From Allantophomopsis cytisporea (lineage: Eukaryota; Ascomycota; Leotiomycetes; Phacidiales; Phacidiaceae), in assembly GCA_024752435.1 (NCBI GenBank), contig CP103029.1, positions 248,001-312,000 of the forward strand: DNA of 64,000 nucleotides, read 5' to 3'. The notes beneath the pieces were generated by a model that searched no databases, was not told where the DNA came from, and worked only from the letters and a program-made list of their open reading frames with translations. This document shows positions 59,901-64,000 of the stretch, piece by piece (the stretch's first letter is position 1; every line of letters starts with the position of its first letter). The position numbers and the translations under genes were made by a program.

Positions 59901-60983
59901 ATGCAAATCTTCGTCAAGACCCGTAAGTACTTCCTTATCGCTTCATGACGTGGTAGACCGCTACGCCACCTGGGTTGCGGCTCCATCACATCAACAACAA
60001 CACAACGCAACATACACTGACATTCATTCATAGTCACTGGTAAGACCATCACCCTCGAGGTGGAGTCTTCCGACACCATCGACAATGTCAAGTCCAAGAT
60101 TCAGGACAAGGAGGGCATCCCACCTGATCAACAGCGTCTCATCTTCGCCGGAAAGCAACTTGAAGACGGCCGTACCCTCTCGGACTATAACATTCAGAAG
60201 GAGTCTACTCTCCACTTGGTCCTCAGACTTCGTGGTGGTATGCAAATCTGTAAGTAATACTCGTTCACTTTCGAGGTGACTCATATGCTAATGTTATATA
60301 TAGTCGTCAAGACCCTCACTGGTAAGACCATCACCCTCGAGGTGGAGTCTTCCGACACTATCGACAACGTCAAGTCCAAGATTCAGGACAAGGAGGGTAT
60401 CCCACCCGACCAACAGCGCTTGATCTTTGCCGGAAAGCAACTTGAAGACGGCCGTACCCTCTCCGACTACAACATTCAGAAGGAGTCTACCCTCCATCTT
60501 GTCCTTCGTCTCCGTGGTGGTATGCAAATCTTTGTCAAGACTCTTACTGGCAAGACGATCACTCTTGAAGTTGAATCCTCTGATACTATCGACAACGTCA
60601 AGTCGAAGATTCAAGATAAGGAGGGCATCCCACCTGACCAACAGCGCTTGATCTTTGCTGGTAAGCAGCTTGAGGATGGCCGCACTCTTTCCGACTACAA
60701 CATTCAAAAGGAGTCTACTCTTCATTTGGTCCTCAGACTTCGTGGTGGTATGCAAATCTTTGTCAAGACTTTGACTGGAAAGACTATTACTTTGGAGGTT
60801 GAATCTTCGGATACTATTGACAATGTCAAGTCGAAGATTCAGGACAAGGAGGGCATCCCACCCGACCAACAGCGTCTCATCTTCGCTGGTAAGCAGTTGG
60901 AGGATGGTCGCACTCTGAGTGATTACAACATCCAGAAGGAGTCTACTCTCCATTTGGTGTTGCGTCTTCGTGGTGGAAACTAA
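59901..60983 (+). CDS. UBI4: Polyubiquitin, four head-to-tail units plus terminal Asn
   Basis: Encodes ubiquitin precursor that is cleaved into 76-residue monomers and supplies ubiquitin, especially under stress. Model: exons 59901-59922, 60034-60249 and 60304-60983, 305 residues = 4 x 76 + 1. Each unit begins [11 protein letters not shown] and ends LRLRGG; the last is followed by a single Asn and stop, which blocks conjugation before processing. The introns have GTAAGT donors and TAG acceptors. Intron 1 splits codon 8 of unit 1 and intron 2 splits codon 4 of unit 2. Each unit contains all seven lysines and the I44 patch ([12 protein letters not shown]) as in other fungi. Units differ only at synonymous positions. 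Confidence 0.98.
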
Positions 60984-61488
60984 GTCTCTAGATGACTTTG
61001 GATTGTTTATTTGCTTGGGTTTTAATGCATGGCGTCTCGGGATTATGAGACTGGCTTCAGTATCTACAGCACTGGTATAGAGTGCGTGACATACGTGTCA
61101 CTATTAGTCTGTGAATATATCTCATGACACAGCAACCATTTGCCTACTGACAACATTGTGAACATGATGTATACGAAACCAAATGTGAATGAATCTGTAA
61201 TTGTGTAACTTCTGATGCCACCTGCGTTGAGTTCCCCCGCATTGTTGATCTCCCGTCAACCTTCGTCGTCTGGGCAGCTGTTATCCTTATCTAATCGATA
61301 ACCGAACTCACCGTCATTCCTCACTTTCGCTTTCGCTTCTCGAAATATCCATCAAGAGTACTAATTTTTTTCGGCCTCACCGTTACAACTTTCTACCGTC
61401 CCCATTCATTGTTGGTTTGGTTTGGTTTGCAGAGTACACGAATAACGAAATGTCAACTTCTACAGCCATCTAAGCGTGTAGAATAGAA
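60984..61488. other. Intergenic spacer
   Basis: A 505-base gap holding the polyubiquitin 3' UTR and the promoter of the RING protein gene. Pyrimidine-rich from about 61300. No other feature is seen. Confidence 0.45.
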
Positions 61489-63624
61489 ATGCCCTTCTAC
61501 CATATCAAACTAGAATTATACCCATCACCCGACAGCGAGGCTGAGACCACATCCACAACTGCAACGCAAGAAACAAAGCGAGATACAAGAAGCGCATCGA
61601 ATTCATTGAACAGATCAACAAGTAGCACGAGCCCAAGTCGCGCGCAAATATACCTCCCGTCTCGCGACACAGATATCTTCACGCATCCTTTCCCTAGCCA
61701 CAAAGGCCGGACACGCCTTGCCTCCTACCAGCGCGCAAGCAAAGCCAGTGAAGCAATAGGCACAACGAGCGTACGCTACGACTCGGAGCCCCAGCGAACG
61801 GGTGGCAGTAGCGTAGGAGTCATTGACTGCGGCCCTCAGCGGACGCGTGAACCCGCTTCGACTGCGCCGAACAGTACCTTTGAGATCCTGCGGGACGGCG
61901 AGGATCCTGCTGAGGTTGAACTTGGACTGGGCTTGGGTGCGGCGAATAAAGAGGGGAATCTCGAGAGTGCGAAGAGAGACTGGAGGTTCGGTGAGGTGGG
62001 TATTGTTGCTGTCGATATGATGGATGCTAAGGTTGGTGGGGGTGCGATTAATGCCGGGCCGCGGGGGAAGGCTACAAAGGGGAGGGTGGAGAGTTTGGAG
62101 CGGGAGACGGAAGTAGGGTGGGGAATTGTGAGGCTTTATAGGGATGGAGAAGATGTGGAAGGGCTTTGGGAGGAGGAGGACCTGGAAGGAGGAGATGGGT
62201 TGGGTGTTGTTAGAGATGAGGATTGTACGATTCTTTGTATTCCCGCTGTGCCGAGTTATATGACACCCAGCGACTTCTTGGGCTGGGTGGGCGAGGAGAC
62301 GAGAGAGCTTGTGAGCCATTTCAGGATGGTCATGACGGGCAGGATGAATAGGTATCTGGTTCTGCTGAAGTTCAGAGATGGCAAGGAAGCGAGGAAATGG
62401 AGACGCGAATGGGATGGCAAGGTCTTCAACTCGATGGAGCCAGAGAACTGCCACGTTATGTTCATTAAGAGCATCATCTTCCAGACCACTAAGAACTCGG
62501 ATGTTAGCACGCCGCCCGGCAATTCTTCAAAATCCTTCCCGGATATGACCCACGACCCCTTCACTCCCTCCGCTACACAATTGAAGCCCTTTCCGCCGCC
62601 AACACCAAGCCTGGTGGAGCTGCCTACATGTCCAGTTTGTCTTGAACGCATGGACGACACTACAGGCCTTCTCACCATTCTCTGCCAACACGTCTTCCAC
62701 TGCGCGTGCCTCCAGAAATGGAAGGGCAGCGGCTGTCCCGTCTGCCGGCATACACAGCCCTCACCCACACCATTCGGCAACTCCCCAGGTGAGGCATCCC
62801 TATGTCGCGTCTGCGACTGTGACTCTGACCTATGGATCTGCCTCATCTGCGGTAACGTCGGCTGCGGCCGATATAAAGGCGGACATGCGAAGGAGCATTG
62901 GAAGGAGTCGGGCCATAACTACAGCCTGGAGATCGAGACTCAGCATGTGTGGGATTATGCAGGTGATCTGTGGGTCCATCGTCTCATTCAGACAAAGGGT
63001 GATGGAAAGCTTGTAGAACTACCAAGTGATCGGCATCGGAGGACGGGCAAGGAAGAGGAGGATCTACCGCGTGAGAAGGTGGAGAATATTGGGCTGGAAT
63101 ACACACATCTCCTCTCCTCACAACTTGAGTCTCAGAGGGTGTATTTCGATGATATTGTGAAGAAGGCTGCTGATAAAGCTGCTGCCGCTGCCGCTTCTGC
63201 TGAGGAGGCGGCGAACAGAGCTGCTACTGCGACCGCTGCGTTACAAGAATTGCGGTCCGAGAACGAGGCCTTGCAGCGCTCTGTCGCGGAGCTAGAGAAA
63301 GAGCGGGATCGCGCCGCTCATAAGGCAGATCGCACGGCGGAAATGGCGAGGAAGATGACAGCTAAATTTCAAGAGGAGCAAAGTCAGAATGCCGGGCTGC
63401 TGGAGAGGGTCAAGCATGTCACTGGCGAGGTGGAAAGTTTGGGTGGGAAGCTTAGGGAGTTGGAGATGGAGAATGCGGATTTGAAGGAGCAGAATAGGGA
63501 CTTGAGCTTTTTTATCAGTTCCAGTCAAAAAATTGGGGAACTTAAGGAGGCGGATGGGGAGTTGGGGGCGGAGATTGAAGAGGGGACTGTTGGGGTTGGG
63601 AAGAAGGGGAGGAGGAGAAAATAG
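61489..63624 (+). CDS. ETP1: BRAP2/Etp1-like RING and UBP-type zinc finger protein
   Basis: Homologue of human BRAP2 (IMP) and yeast Etp1, probable ubiquitin ligase or ubiquitin-binding adaptors linked to signalling and ethanol tolerance. One 711-codon exon. Order of parts: a Ser/Thr-rich N-terminal region; the BRAP2 RRM-like domain (about 240-340, with CTILCIPAVPSYMTPSDFLG and RYLVLLKFRDG); a RING finger (about 381-421, starting CPVCLERMDDTTG and ending GCPVCRH); a UBP-type zinc finger (about 440-490, with CRVCDCDSDLWICLICG and GCGRYKGGHAKEHW); a coiled coil (about 555-690) with an Ala-rich KKAADKAAAAAASAEEAA start; and a basic end. This is the complete family architecture. It lies 505 bases after polyubiquitin on the same strand, probably by chance. 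Confidence 0.95.
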   Translation: MPFYHIKLELYPSPDSEAETTSTTATQETKRDTRSASNSLNRSTSSTSPSRAQIYLPSRDTDIFTHPFPSHKGRTRLASYQRASKASEAIGTTSVRYDSEPQRTGGSSVGVIDCGPQRTREPASTAPNSTFEILRDGEDPAEVELGLGLGAANKEGNLESAKRDWRFGEVGIVAVDMMDAKVGGGAINAGPRGKATKGRVESLERETEVGWGIVRLYRDGEDVEGLWEEEDLEGGDGLGVVRDEDCTILCIPAVPSYMTPSDFLGWVGEETRELVSHFRMVMTGRMNRYLVLLKFRDGKEARKWRREWDGKVFNSMEPENCHVMFIKSIIFQTTKNSDVSTPPGNSSKSFPDMTHDPFTPSATQLKPFPPPTPSLVELPTCPVCLERMDDTTGLLTILCQHVFHCACLQKWKGSGCPVCRHTQPSPTPFGNSPGEASLCRVCDCDSDLWICLICGNVGCGRYKGGHAKEHWKESGHNYSLEIETQHVWDYAGDLWVHRLIQTKGDGKLVELPSDRHRRTGKEEEDLPREKVENIGLEYTHLLSSQLESQRVYFDDIVKKAADKAAAAAASAEEAANRAATATAALQELRSENEALQRSVAELEKERDRAAHKADRTAEMARKMTAKFQEEQSQNAGLLERVKHVTGEVESLGGKLRELEMENADLKEQNRDLSFFISSSQKIGELKEADGELGAEIEEGTVGVGKKGRRRK

Positions 63625-64000
63625 GGGATATTGATTAATGAACGATGATTATTGAATTGTACAAACCGCCTTGTAAACACCACAAAAACCTCAACACAAC
63701 TCCGTAGAATGCTTACAAATGGACTCTGTGACTTTAATTTGCCACCATAATATTTACAACGGCGATGACCATAACACGCACTTTTCTGTAAACTCACCAC
63801 GACGTCTCACAAGCTGGTCAACCCAGTATTTATGCGTAACAACGATCCCATTGATCTATTTCTGCAGTATTGCATTCTAGTCAATCTGAACTGCTGCCTC
63901 CATTTCAATTTGGTTGCCTGATATTTATATACCGGAAAATCCTCTACATTATAGTGCTAGCACTTCTCAATGGGATTTACGTCCAGTGAAATTGCAGGAT
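63625..64000. other. Window end, no gene seen
   Basis: 376 bases after the RING protein gene. AT-rich, with no frame of note. The next gene presumably lies beyond the window. Confidence 0.4.

Noticed and set aside
60294..60953. 219-codon frame antisense to polyubiquitin
   Set aside because: A repeated shadow of the ubiquitin units on the opposite strand.
1..64000. CRISPR arrays, prophage, bacterial operons or insertion sequences
   Set aside because: None is seen; the intron-rich genes and fungal families show this is eukaryotic nuclear DNA. No transposase or reverse transcriptase frame was found.

Overview
The window is nuclear DNA of a filamentous ascomycete (Pezizomycotina). The genes carry short spliceosomal introns (about 42-250 bases, mostly GT-AG, several with CTAAC or CTGAC branch-like sequences). 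The protein families are fungal: Zn2Cys6 regulators, Clr5 and DUF6594 domains, an Egh16-like secreted protein, Tfb1, Erg27 and Etp1. A secreted Egh16-like protein, moderate base composition and wide gene spacing suggest a plant-associated Leotiomycete (Helotiales-like). That placement is inference.

Layout. 1-6.6 kb holds housekeeping genes: the 2-oxoglutarate dehydrogenase E1 gene (cut at the left edge) divergent from TFIIH subunit TFB1, then an orphan gene with a cysteine-rich tail. 6.6-16 kb is an accessory stretch: several orphans, a caspase-fold protein with a hydrophobic C-terminal tail, a six-exon DUF6594 membrane protein, and a tRNA-like relic. 16-29 kb is a maltose-utilisation (MAL-type) group: a sugar/H+ symporter on the minus strand, a Zn2Cys6 regulator and a GH13 alpha-glucosidase on the plus strand, separated by long repeat-rich intergenic DNA. 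Import, hydrolysis and control would sit together. 29-34 kb holds a Clr5-TPR protein, a 1-kb upstream region carrying six perfect copies of one 11-mer, a doubtful small spliced gene, and a secreted Egh16-like protein.

36-51 kb is mostly housekeeping on the minus strand: a 3-ketosteroid reductase (ergosterol), a glycerol-3-phosphate acyltransferase (phospholipids), a GDP-mannose pyrophosphorylase (cell wall and glycosylation), a small dsRNA-binding-domain protein and the farnesyltransferase beta subunit. 54-64 kb is on the plus strand: a large Gln/His-rich Zn2Cys6-type regulator with unusual cysteine spacing, a four-unit polyubiquitin gene, and an Etp1/BRAP2-like RING protein.

The intron-exon models were derived by hand from frame continuity, splice signals and family conservation. 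Many of these genes are not visible as single open frames. The points I rate highest are: the Egh16-like protein, whose predicted mature chain has only two histidines, one being the predicted N-terminal residue (possible copper histidine brace); the cluster of six ACAAAAGCACC sites upstream of the Clr5-TPR gene; and the membrane-tailed caspase-like protein within an orphan-rich island.
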